Shown one piece after another: positions 35,101-44,172 of a DNA stretch of 64,000 bases. Where the stretch lies: contig JASCOF010000001.1 in the NCBI GenBank assembly GCA_029960065.1, positions 1,116,001 to 1,180,000 on the forward strand, given 5' to 3'. The notes under the pieces were generated by a model, which saw nothing but the letters and a program-made list of their open reading frames with translations, ran no database searches and was not told where the DNA came from. The position numbers and the translations under genes are program-made. Numbering within the stretch: position 1 is the first letter of the stretch; the number at the start of each line of letters is the position of its first letter. Source of the DNA: Flavobacteriaceae bacterium PS02336 (GTDB lineage Bacteria; Bacteroidota; Bacteroidia; Flavobacteriales; Flavobacteriaceae).

Positions 35101-35804
35101 CTTCACCAACTAATTTCTTTGTAGAAAATGATTTCTTCAATAGTATGTATGCTTACCAATATGGAGGAACAGTAAATGGCTATCCTTATGTTTTAGATGA
35201 AAACGGAAATCCATCTATTACTTTTGATGCCAGTGGAAATCCAATTTCAACAAGTATCAAATCGATTACCAATCCAGATGCTTTAGTAAATGTGGGAACT
35301 TTAATGCCAACTTACACAGGTTCATTATCACAACGTTTTTCTTATAAACAATTCGATTTAAACTTCTTATTTGTTTTCTCTGGCGGAAATGTTATGCGTA
35401 AAGAAACAATCGACATGAGTTCTGATGCTGTAAATCTTTCTGGTATTACAGATCGTTATACAGATGCAAATCCAAACGGAAATACTCGTTTATATGTAGA
35501 TTTCGACGAAAGTGTTAGAAATTACGCAGGAACAATCAGCAGTCAATGGAGAAATTCAACTGCAAATGTTGTAGATGGTGATTATATTAAATTGAGAAAC
35601 ATTTCTTTTGGTTATAGTCTGCCTAAAGCTTTCGCAAATCGAATGAATATCACATCAGCAAAATTTACTTTTCAGATGAATAATATTTGGTATTGGAGTG
35701 CTGCCGGAAATCGTATAGATCCAGAAGTTTACACTGTAAATTCTGGCACGCGCAATTTACCATTGCCAAAAACATACTTATTTGGATTTAATCTTACTCT
35801 TTAA
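32166..35804 (+). CDS. SusC/RagA TonB-dependent receptor with STN signalling domain
   Basis: An outer-membrane transporter of about 1212 aa. I chose ATG 32166; an in-frame TTG lies at 32139. After a long signal region (to about 50, SFSGQAQ) comes an STN domain ([20 protein letters not shown], about 50-115). A carboxypeptidase-like regulatory domain follows ([22 protein letters not shown]), then the plug domain with [28 protein letters not shown] near 320-350. A beta-barrel ends [11 protein letters not shown]. The STN domain matches the sigma/anti-sigma pair upstream. The SusD partner starts 3 bp after the stop. Confidence 0.93.
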   Translation: [1212 protein letters not shown]

Positions 35805-35807
35805 AAA

Positions 35808-37232
35808 ATGAAACAGCTATATATAACAGTACTGTCTTGTATGATGTTAACGATTTCATCATGCGAAGATTACACAGAAATCACACCCAAAGGCGCTTTA
35901 GTTATCGAAACTCCGCAGCAATTTCTTGAATTAGTATCTCTACCGGGACGTGGTTATCCAATTAATAACTTTCAATATTTATCTGACGATCAATGGATGA
36001 GAGAAGCCAATGTGATAGGAAGAACTCCAAACATTGATATCATTAATTTTACATTTGATGAAAGTGTAGATAGAGTTTCGTTAATAACTGGTTCTAGTTT
36101 TTATAATCAAGCTTACAGTTACATCAACCGATGGAATACGATTATTTCATTAGTGGATAATAGCAAAGGAGATGAAAGCATTAAGCGATTAGCAAAAGCC
36201 GAAGCCAGAATTTACAGAGCTTACGACCATTTCTTATTAGTAAATACGTACGCAAAAGGGTACGACCCGAACACAGCATCTACAGATGGCGGAATCTGTA
36301 TTATGGATAAGTTTGATTTAGAAGCGCAGCCTTCAAAATCTACAGTGGCGCAAGTGTATGATTTTATTCAAAAAGATATAGAGGAAGCATTGCCATATCT
36401 TGTGGAGAAACCGGTAGATGTTTACCATCCGTCATTGGCTTTCGCGTATGCGTTTAAGGCTAAAGTTCATTTATTTAAACGTGAAATTGCACAAGCGCAA
36501 GCAGCTGCAGAAAAATCATTAAGTTATAACAATCAAATTTTTGATATGGTTGCTTACAGCAAACAAGGCGGTCCAACTGCTGTTGCGGTTCCTGCGGCAA
36601 ACAATATCGAAGTATTAAGTTATATGTACATGACGGGTTACAACGAAATGAACTTCGCGCAGAGTTATATCATTAGTCCAGAATTGAGAACTTTATTCGG
36701 AACTAACGATGCACGTTTTAATTTGTTCTTCAATTCTACCAGTACAACCAATTTAGATCAAGGTTCCAATACTGCCTATTGGGGAACGCAATACACACGA
36801 TTTTTCTACCCAACTGTTGGTATGAAAACAACAGAAGTGTATTTGATGCAAGCAGAATGTTTGGCTAGACAGGATAAATTGAACGAAGCAGTTGCGGTTT
36901 TAAATACCTTACGAGCAAAACGTATTCTTTCTGGAACTGTAAATTTAGCCGTTCCAGCGACTCGAAAAGAAACAATGGCATTGATTATTAATGAAAGAAG
37001 AAAAGAATTGCTTTTAGGCTTTAATCGTTTCTTTGATTTGAAGAGATTAAATACAGAAACCGACTACGCAAAAACGGTCACAAGAGTATTTCCATTGGTA
37101 AACAAGACTGTTCCTCAAAAAACATATACGTTACAGCCAAACTCTCGATTGTATATTATTCCGTTTCCATTGTCTGCTTTGCAAAAGAACCCAAAACTTA
37201 CTTTAAACACAGACGAAAAACTTCCATTTTAA
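35808..37232 (+). CDS. SusD/RagB-family surface lipoprotein
   Basis: A 474-aa lipoprotein (lipobox-like ISSC near 17-20) with a SusD-type all-helical fold. It has an N-terminal ITPKGALVIETPQQF, a central TPR-like region (RIYRAYDHFLLVNTYAKGYD, AFAYAFKAKVHLFKRE), and the C-terminal ERRKELLLGFNRFFDLKRLN typical of SusD. It caps the SusC transporter and binds ligand at the surface. The gene lies 3 bp after susC and 5 bp before the metalloprotease. Confidence 0.92.
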   Translation: MKQLYITVLSCMMLTISSCEDYTEITPKGALVIETPQQFLELVSLPGRGYPINNFQYLSDDQWMREANVIGRTPNIDIINFTFDESVDRVSLITGSSFYNQAYSYINRWNTIISLVDNSKGDESIKRLAKAEARIYRAYDHFLLVNTYAKGYDPNTASTDGGICIMDKFDLEAQPSKSTVAQVYDFIQKDIEEALPYLVEKPVDVYHPSLAFAYAFKAKVHLFKREIAQAQAAAEKSLSYNNQIFDMVAYSKQGGPTAVAVPAANNIEVLSYMYMTGYNEMNFAQSYIISPELRTLFGTNDARFNLFFNSTSTTNLDQGSNTAYWGTQYTRFFYPTVGMKTTEVYLMQAECLARQDKLNEAVAVLNTLRAKRILSGTVNLAVPATRKETMALIINERRKELLLGFNRFFDLKRLNTETDYAKTVTRVFPLVNKTVPQKTYTLQPNSRLYIIPFPLSALQKNPKLTLNTDEKLPF

Positions 37233-37237
37233 TTTAG

Positions 37238-39676
37238 ATGAAGAAATTATTTATATTGCTGATCATGCTGTCTTTCGGACAGCATGGTTTTGCTCAAACT
37301 CCAGAAAAAAAAGCCGACAGCACCAGCACACAGCCAAAAGGCATGCTGGCTTATAATAAGGTAATTACAGACAAAGCCAAAAGCAAAACGGGTCTTTTTA
37401 CGGTTAGTCAAGTCGATACAAAATATTATTTTCAAATTCCAGACAGTTTATTCAACAGCTATATGCTGGTAGTAACCCGCTATCTTTCGACTCCAGAAGG
37501 AATGGGGACTTTTGGCGGAGAAAAAGCCAACGAGCAAACTATATATTTTGAAAAAGGGGCAAATAATACCGTTTTTTTAAGATCATTACAGTACAGACAA
37601 GATGTTCGTTCTGCCGATTCGATGCTGGCAAAAGCACTAGCTGGAAGCAACGAAAATCCAATTGTTGCCGCTTTTCCAATCAAAACAACCAATCCGGATA
37701 ACGGAAATGTCGTAATTGACGTTACAGATGTTTTTAAGAAAGACAATGCAATGTTCGCTATTGAAAGCAAAGAAAAGACCGAGAAAAAATTAACCTCTCT
37801 TGCAGATGATAAATCGTTTATTGAAAACATAGATGCTTATCCAATCAACATTGAAATAAAAACAACAAAGACTTACACAAGTTCTACAGCAAGCAGCGGG
37901 ACTATAACATTACGATTAAACACTTCAATTGTTTTGCTTCCAAAAACGCCGATGCGCAAACGTTTCTTTGATGAAAGAGTCGGCTATTTTGCCAATAAAT
38001 ATGTTTTGTTTGATGATGATGAACAAAGCGCACAGAAAAAATTTATTGTACAGCGCTATCGTTTAGAGCCTAAAGACAAAGACATTAAAAAATATCTAAG
38101 AGGAGAATTGGTCGAACCAAAGAAACAGATTGTTTATTATATCGACCCTGCAACGCCAAAAAAATGGCGTCCGTATTTAATTGCTGGAATCAACGATTGG
38201 CAGAAAGCTTTTGAAGCCGCAGGTTTTAAAAATGCGATTATTGGAAAAGAATGGCCAGAAAATGATCCGACAATGAGTTTGGAAGATGCAAGATATTCTG
38301 TAGTAAGATATCTGGCATCTGAAACACCAAATGCTTACGGACCGAGAATCAGCGATCCAAGAAGCGGTGAAATCATGGAAAGCCACGTAGGATGGTATCA
38401 TAACGTGATGAAATTAGTGCAGAGATGGTACATGATTCAAGCTGGACCTTTAGATGCAAGAGCTAGAAAAATGCATCTGGATGATGAATTAATGGGACAA
38501 TTAATCCGTTTTGTTTCTTCGCATGAAATCGGACACACGATTGGTCTGCGTCATAATATGGGGGCGAGCAGTGCAACTCCAGTTGAAAAACTTCGTGATA
38601 AAAAGTGGGTGGAAGAAAATGGTCATACGGTTTCTATTATGGATTATGCTCGTTTTAATTATGTAGCACAGCCAGAAGATAATATTAGTCCAAAAGGAAT
38701 TTATCCAAGAATTGGAGCCTACGATAAATGGGCTGTAAAATGGGGTTATACGTATTATCCAAATGCTAAAGATGAATTTGAAGAAGAAAAAACGCTTGCC
38801 AAATTAACGACAGACAGTTTAACTGCTAATCCTAAATTATGGTTTGGAGGCGAAGGAAAAGACGAAGATCCGCGCAGCCAGTCAGAAGATTTGGGAGACG
38901 ATTCAGTAAAGGCAAGCGATTACGGAATTAAAAATCTGAAAAGAGTAGTTCCAAATCTGGTTCAATGGACGTATCAGCCAAACGATGCTTACGATAATCT
39001 ATCAGATATGCATAAAGCAGTTGTATCGCAATATAGCCGCTATTTGTATCATGTATTGAAAAATATTGGTAATAATTATGTAACCAAAAGAACGGTTGAC
39101 GAAAAAGGAGCAGTATATCAGCCAATTCCCAAAGCAAAAGTAAAAGCATCAATTGATTATGTTGGCAGACAATTGTTTACAGCGCCATTATGGATGTATC
39201 CAAAAGAAATCGAACAGCTTATTCCGTTAAAAACAGCAGACCAAATTTCAGATCAGCAGAATCAGATTTTAAATATGCTTTTAAGTTCTGGAATGCTTTA
39301 TAATATCAGCGTGAAAGCCATTCAGTTTGATGGAGCTTATACTGTTCCAGAGTTTTTAAATGATTTAGGGCAGACGGTTTGGGTGAAATTCAGCGGTGAT
39401 GAAAAACAAGATTTTTACAGAAGAAGTTTACAGCGCGCTTACGTTGAAAAATTGGGAATGCTTTTATTACCAAAAGAATTAGAGCCTGGAAAAGCAGCAA
39501 ATGCAGCACAGCGAAGTGATGTAAGATTGTACGGAAAACAGCATCTTGTAAAAGTAAGAGAAGATGTTACCAAATTAATGAATGGAGCATCGGGCTTAAG
39601 TAAAGATCATTATGAAGCACTAATAATCGAAATAGATAAAATAATAACAAAATTAAATTCAACTACGACGATATGA
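37238..39676 (+). CDS. Exported zinc metalloprotease (DUF5117/DUF5118 type)
   Basis: An 812-aa protein with a Sec signal peptide (1-20, ending GFAQ). The zinc site SSHEIGHTIGLRHNMGASS near 426-444 is an extended HExxHxxGxxH motif of metzincin type. The N-terminal half (DTKYYFQIPDSLFNSYML, DVTDVFKKDN) matches the DUF5117/5118 region and the C-terminal part the DUF4953-like family. It is translationally linked with susCD upstream and the DUF3347 gene downstream. It likely processes a protein or peptide substrate for uptake or acts on surface proteins. Confidence 0.88.
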   Translation: MKKLFILLIMLSFGQHGFAQTPEKKADSTSTQPKGMLAYNKVITDKAKSKTGLFTVSQVDTKYYFQIPDSLFNSYMLVVTRYLSTPEGMGTFGGEKANEQTIYFEKGANNTVFLRSLQYRQDVRSADSMLAKALAGSNENPIVAAFPIKTTNPDNGNVVIDVTDVFKKDNAMFAIESKEKTEKKLTSLADDKSFIENIDAYPINIEIKTTKTYTSSTASSGTITLRLNTSIVLLPKTPMRKRFFDERVGYFANKYVLFDDDEQSAQKKFIVQRYRLEPKDKDIKKYLRGELVEPKKQIVYYIDPATPKKWRPYLIAGINDWQKAFEAAGFKNAIIGKEWPENDPTMSLEDARYSVVRYLASETPNAYGPRISDPRSGEIMESHVGWYHNVMKLVQRWYMIQAGPLDARARKMHLDDELMGQLIRFVSSHEIGHTIGLRHNMGASSATPVEKLRDKKWVEENGHTVSIMDYARFNYVAQPEDNISPKGIYPRIGAYDKWAVKWGYTYYPNAKDEFEEEKTLAKLTTDSLTANPKLWFGGEGKDEDPRSQSEDLGDDSVKASDYGIKNLKRVVPNLVQWTYQPNDAYDNLSDMHKAVVSQYSRYLYHVLKNIGNNYVTKRTVDEKGAVYQPIPKAKVKASIDYVGRQLFTAPLWMYPKEIEQLIPLKTADQISDQQNQILNMLLSSGMLYNISVKAIQFDGAYTVPEFLNDLGQTVWVKFSGDEKQDFYRRSLQRAYVEKLGMLLLPKELEPGKAANAAQRSDVRLYGKQHLVKVREDVTKLMNGASGLSKDHYEALIIEIDKIITKLNSTTTI

Positions 39677-40194
39677 AAAATGCAGTATTTATCGCTCTAA
39701 TCTTTTTAAGCAGTTTTGCTCAGGCACAGGTAACTTCAAAAGAAGAAGTAGTGCCGGAATTGGTTCAAAAAAGAGAAGAGCAGAAAAAGGAAATCACGAA
39801 AAATTATCTGGCTTTAAAAAACAGTCTGATAGTTTCAGATAGTCTAGCTGTTGTAAAAAATGCAGAAGCTTTAAAGAGTTCTTTAAAAAACTTCAAATTT
39901 AAAAAACTGACTTTAGAACAAATGAATGCAGCGACAACAACAAGAAAAACCATTTCAGATCTTGCATCTGAAATGGCAGCAACAAAAAATATTAATAAAC
40001 AGCGCAAAATTTTTGAATCACTTTCAGTTAAATATTGGGATGTTGCTTCAAAGTTTAAAGCCGCTGATGCAACATTATACCTGCAGGTGTGCCCAATGAC
40101 AGGTGCTGTATGGACAAGTGATAGTAAAGAAATTAAAAATCCTTATTATCCAAAAAATATGCTGACTTGCGGAGAAGTGAAAGCAAGTTTGTAG
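39673..40194 (+). CDS. DUF3347 domain-containing exported protein
   Basis: A 173-aa protein with a signal peptide (1-19, ending AQAQ). The helical body YLALKNSLIVSDSLAVVKNAEALKSSL matches DUF3347. The C-terminus YLQVCPMTGAVWTSDSKEIKNPYYP and NMLTCGEV has the CPM...C pattern of this family, which often accompanies copper or other heavy-metal proteins. It overlaps the metalloprotease stop by 4 bases. Together they suggest the operon handles a metal-containing or protein-bound ligand; that is inference. Confidence 0.82.
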   Translation: MKNAVFIALIFLSSFAQAQVTSKEEVVPELVQKREEQKKEITKNYLALKNSLIVSDSLAVVKNAEALKSSLKNFKFKKLTLEQMNAATTTRKTISDLASEMAATKNINKQRKIFESLSVKYWDVASKFKAADATLYLQVCPMTGAVWTSDSKEIKNPYYPKNMLTCGEVKASL

Positions 40195-40303
40195 TTTTTT
40201 TTTAATTTGAATTAGTTTGAGAAATACGGTCTTCCAGCAGAAGCCGTATTTGTCGTTTCTACATATTTTTTTCTGTATCAATTAAATACAGTCAAAATAA
40301 TCA

Positions 40304-40336
40304 AAATGCCAAGCCGAAAGGTTTGGCATTTTTTTT
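40304..40336 (+). terminator. Terminator of the sigma/SusCD/metalloprotease operon
   Basis: AATGCCAAGCC / GGTTTGGCATT (one G-T pair) with a 4-base loop and a T9 tract. It lies about 110 bp past the DUF3347 stop. Confidence 0.9.
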
Positions 40337-40638
40337 TGAGTTGACCATAAAAGCAATTCGAAGACGGTATCTAAAAAGGTGTTTTTTCATTTTAAATAAA
40401 AGTGTCTTTTTGTTAAAAAAGGATTAAAGAAGCTGTTTTTTCTCCCTTGATTTAGTAAAATTCTTATTAAGGATGAAATTTATTTGTAATTTTAATTTAC
40501 TTATTATCAATTATTTAAAAATGCTTTATCGATTTCGTTAACATTTTTTTTTGTAAAAAAATGCGCTAATACTTTTATATTAAAATTTTTAACATACCTT
40601 TGTTCTATCAAATTAGTAGAGTTTAAAATTTTCCAGTA

Positions 40639-40719
40639 ATGAAGACAAGTAAAAACAATTCACTTTCAAACAAACAGAAACCACTAAGCTGTTTCAATCT
40701 CATGCGCAGCTTCTGTTAA
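40639..40719 (+). CDS. Putative 26-aa leader peptide ending in Cys
   Basis: ATG 40639 to TAA 40719 encodes a basic peptide that ends LSCFNLMRSFC, with two Cys codons, one directly before the stop. It lies in the 650-bp leader of the second susC gene. The position and Cys codons suggest an attenuation or translation-sensing leader. I found no clear terminator hairpin after it, so this is tentative. Confidence 0.35.
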   Translation: MKTSKNNSLSNKQKPLSCFNLMRSFC

Positions 40720-40830
40720 AAGTCTTCAATTCCCAATTCAAACAAATATTCATTAAAGAGAACCTTAGAAATAGGGCAGATCTTGTATAGGCCAATCGAA
40801 ATAATACTAATCAAAAAAAAAGAAAAAAAA

Positions 40831-40857
40831 ATGAAAAAACGAATGTGTTGCAGGTAG
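40831..40857 (+). CDS. Putative 8-aa leader peptide MKKRMCCR
   Basis: A second tiny ORF, preceded by an A-rich stretch, with two adjacent Cys codons and a TAG stop. It lies 127 bp before the susC start. It was noted because of its Cys codons and its place after the first Cys-containing mini-ORF; it could be chance. Confidence 0.3.
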   Translation: MKKRMCCR

Positions 40858-40983
40858 AAATTATACCATTCCTATTGCCCCAGAAATGGTCGAGCTTAAA
40901 GAATTTATACATCACTAGAAGGAGAACAGCGACAGATTATTTGCGTTAGATGTCATCCTTATTTATTAAACTAAAATGAAATA

Positions 40984-43900
40984 ATGAAAAAAATATTAAA
41001 TAGATATATTGGGTTATGCATTTTATTGGTTTCCATAGGTGCGGCTGCACAAGGAACTACACCTTTGATCCAGTCTAAACTTGAAGGAACAGTTATCGAT
41101 GCGGTTACAAAAGACCCTGTAATTGGTGCTTCAGTAGTTATTAAAGGAACTACACACGGTGTTCAAACCGATTTTGATGGGAAGTTTTTCTTCCAGACAG
41201 GACAAAAATTTCCATATACTGTAATAGTAAGTTACTTAGGTTACAAAAAAGCAGAAGTTGTAGTCGATAAAAATGCTGTGGTTATTGAACTTACCGAAGA
41301 ACAGAATCAGTTATCTGAAGTAGTAGTTACAGCGCTTGGAATTTCTAAAGAAAAGAAATCTTTAGGATACACCACTCAGGCTCTTAAAAATAAAGATATT
41401 GCAGAAACCAAAGAAACGAACTTCTTAAACAGTCTTAGCGGTAAATTGGCTGGTGTGCGTATTACAAACTCCCAGGGTGACATGGGATCTTCTCGTATTA
41501 TCATTCGTGGAGAAACTTCGATTGCAGGAAATAATCAGCCTTTGTTTGTGGTGGATGGAGTTCCTGTAGATAACTCACAGTTAGGAAGCGTTGGTGGAGC
41601 AACTCGTGATTTTAAAAATGCAATTGCCGATTTGAATCCAAATGATATTGAAACTTTGACAGTATTAAAAGGACCTAACGCGGCTGCACTTTATGGATCA
41701 CGTGCTGCACATGGTGTTGTTTTGATTACGACTAAATCAGGAAAAAGCCAGAAAGGATTGGGAATTACTGTAAATTCGGGTATCACAATCTCTCAAGTAG
41801 CTACACTGCCAAGTTTCCAAAATTCATACGGACAAGGTTCTAACGGAAGATTTAGTTTTGTTGACGGAAAAGGAGGAGGCGTAAATGATGGTGTTGACGA
41901 AAGCTGGGGACCAAGAATGGACGGACGTCTTATCCCGCAATTTTTCTCGAACGGAGAAGCAGTGCCTTTTGTAGCACATCCTGACAATGTGAAAGACTTC
42001 TTTAATACTGGTATTACTTACGATAACAGTGTTTCTATTGCTAGATCTGACGAAAAATCAGATTTCCGTTTAGGAGTAAACAATCAAAAACAATTGGGAA
42101 CTGTACCAAATAGTGAAGTAAATAAAACAAACTTTACAATTAATACGAATTACCAAATTTCTAAAAACATAAAAGTAGGAGTAACAGGAAATTATATTAC
42201 AACAAATTCTCCAGCTTTACCGGGTGGACCATCAGGTAACCGTGCGGCGGGAGTAATGCTTCAGTTCCTTTGGTTTGGACGTCAGGTTGATATCAACCAG
42301 CTTCAAAACAACAGAGATGTGAACTGGAACAACAGTTACTACAGCAATCCGTACTGGAATGCATATTACAATACAACAAGCCAGCAGCGTAATCGTTTTA
42401 TTGGTGATGTTCACTTAGACGCTAAATTGGCTGAAGGACTTAATTTTAGATTCCGTACAGGAGTAGATTATTATAATGACAGAAGAAAATACACGATCAA
42501 ATACGGTACAAATGGAACACCTTTCGGATCTTATGCTGAGGATGCTTACACTGTAAACGAACAGAATACTGAAGGTATCTTTACGTACACTAAAAAATTG
42601 AATGATGATTTTAGTTTAGATGCGCTTGCCGGTTTCAATATTCGTAATCACAGCGATGCAAACAACTATCAAAAAGCGCCGCGTTTAGCCGTGCCAGATT
42701 TATACACTTTAACGAATTCTCGTGATCCGTTAACATCATCAAACACTTTATCAAGATTAAGAGTATATAGTGCTTATGCTTCTGCTCAGTTAGGATATAA
42801 AAACTATGCTTATTTAAACTTAACAGCGCGTAATGACTGGTCATCTACATTACCAAGCAGTAACCGTTCTTATTTTTATCCTTCTATTAATGGTAGTTTA
42901 GTTTTATCTGAAGCTTTAAACTTAAAAAGCAATACACTTGATTTCTTAAAATTACGTGGTGGATGGTCTGAAGTAGGTAATGATGCAGATCCTTATCAGT
43001 TATCAACTATCTATAATTTCCAGACAGCATTTGACGGAAATCCAATTCAAACTTCTTCACAAAGAAAATTGAATGAGAATTTAAAACCAGAAACAACACG
43101 CTCTACTGAGGTTGGTTTAGAAGCGACTTTCTGGAAAAACAGATTGCATTTTGATGTTGCTTATTACAACACAAACAGTTTCGATCAGATTTTGGAGATT
43201 AAAACAACAGCATCAAGCGGGTACAATTCACAGTTAATCAATGCTGGAAAAGTAAACAACAGAGGTTTAGAAATTCAGTTGGACGGAAGCCCGATCCAGA
43301 CAGAAAATTTTAAATGGAATATTGGAGCAAATTATTCTAGAAATAGAAGTAAAGTAGAAATCTTGGATTATGCAAAACAGATTCAGAACTATACAATAGG
43401 TTCTTCTGGAGGTGTTGATGTATTAGCTTCTGTAGGACAGGCTTATGGAGCACTTTACGGAACAGCGTATTTACGTGATGCAAGCGGAAACATTGTAGTA
43501 GGAGCAAACGGATTGCCAAAAGCAGATCCGACGAAAAAAGTTTTAGGTCATTATACTCCAGACTATTTAGCGGGTGTTACCAATACCTTTACTTATAAAA
43601 ACCTTGAATTATCGGTTCTTGTTGATGCAAGCGTAGGTGGAGAAATTTTTTCAGGAACCAACAGAACAGGAACTTATACAGGTGTATTGGCATCGACACT
43701 TCCAGGACGTGGTGCTGAAAATGGCGGTTTAAGCTACTATTTAAATGGTACTACAAAAACGCTGGTAAATGGAACTGCTCCAGCAGGCGCAACAGTTTAC
43801 GATGATGGTATGATTTTTAATGGTGTATATGAAAATGGAGCACCAAATACTACAGTATTAAGTGCGCAGGAATATTACAAAGCTTCATACAACATCAGCG

Positions 43901-44160
43901 AAGCTTATATCTACAGCTCAACTTTTGTAAAAATGAGAGAAATTAAATTGGCTTACAATTTCAATAAATCATTTGCAAAAAAATTGGGATTAGAAGGAGC
44001 AAGTATTACTGCTGTTGGACGTAACTTATTCTTTATCTACAAAGATGCACCGAATATTGATCCTGAAACCGCTTTCAATACTGGAAATGCACAAGGTTTG
44101 GAGAGTTTATCTCTGCCAACAACCAGAAATTTCAGTCTTAATGTTAATCTTAAATTCTAA
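40984..44160 (+). CDS. SusC/RagA-family TonB-linked outer membrane receptor
   Basis: A 1058-aa transporter with a signal peptide (1-22, ending GAAAQ). The carboxypeptidase-like regulatory domain is LEGTVIDAVTKDPVIGASVVI near 32-52. A TonB-box-like ELTEEQNQLSEVVVTALG is near 103-120. The plug has NDIETLTVLKGPNAAALYGSRAAHGVVLITTKSG near 220-253, and the barrel ends FSLNVNLKF. It has no STN domain, unlike the receptor at 32166, so it does not signal through FecR. Its SusD partner is 12 bp downstream. Ligand unknown. Confidence 0.93.
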   Translation: MKKILNRYIGLCILLVSIGAAAQGTTPLIQSKLEGTVIDAVTKDPVIGASVVIKGTTHGVQTDFDGKFFFQTGQKFPYTVIVSYLGYKKAEVVVDKNAVVIELTEEQNQLSEVVVTALGISKEKKSLGYTTQALKNKDIAETKETNFLNSLSGKLAGVRITNSQGDMGSSRIIIRGETSIAGNNQPLFVVDGVPVDNSQLGSVGGATRDFKNAIADLNPNDIETLTVLKGPNAAALYGSRAAHGVVLITTKSGKSQKGLGITVNSGITISQVATLPSFQNSYGQGSNGRFSFVDGKGGGVNDGVDESWGPRMDGRLIPQFFSNGEAVPFVAHPDNVKDFFNTGITYDNSVSIARSDEKSDFRLGVNNQKQLGTVPNSEVNKTNFTINTNYQISKNIKVGVTGNYITTNSPALPGGPSGNRAAGVMLQFLWFGRQVDINQLQNNRDVNWNNSYYSNPYWNAYYNTTSQQRNRFIGDVHLDAKLAEGLNFRFRTGVDYYNDRRKYTIKYGTNGTPFGSYAEDAYTVNEQNTEGIFTYTKKLNDDFSLDALAGFNIRNHSDANNYQKAPRLAVPDLYTLTNSRDPLTSSNTLSRLRVYSAYASAQLGYKNYAYLNLTARNDWSSTLPSSNRSYFYPSINGSLVLSEALNLKSNTLDFLKLRGGWSEVGNDADPYQLSTIYNFQTAFDGNPIQTSSQRKLNENLKPETTRSTEVGLEATFWKNRLHFDVAYYNTNSFDQILEIKTTASSGYNSQLINAGKVNNRGLEIQLDGSPIQTENFKWNIGANYSRNRSKVEILDYAKQIQNYTIGSSGGVDVLASVGQAYGALYGTAYLRDASGNIVVGANGLPKADPTKKVLGHYTPDYLAGVTNTFTYKNLELSVLVDASVGGEIFSGTNRTGTYTGVLASTLPGRGAENGGLSYYLNGTTKTLVNGTAPAGATVYDDGMIFNGVYENGAPNTTVLSAQEYYKASYNISEAYIYSSTFVKMREIKLAYNFNKSFAKKLGLEGASITAVGRNLFFIYKDAPNIDPETAFNTGNAQGLESLSLPTTRNFSLNVNLKF

Positions 44161-44172
44161 AAACACGAAATC

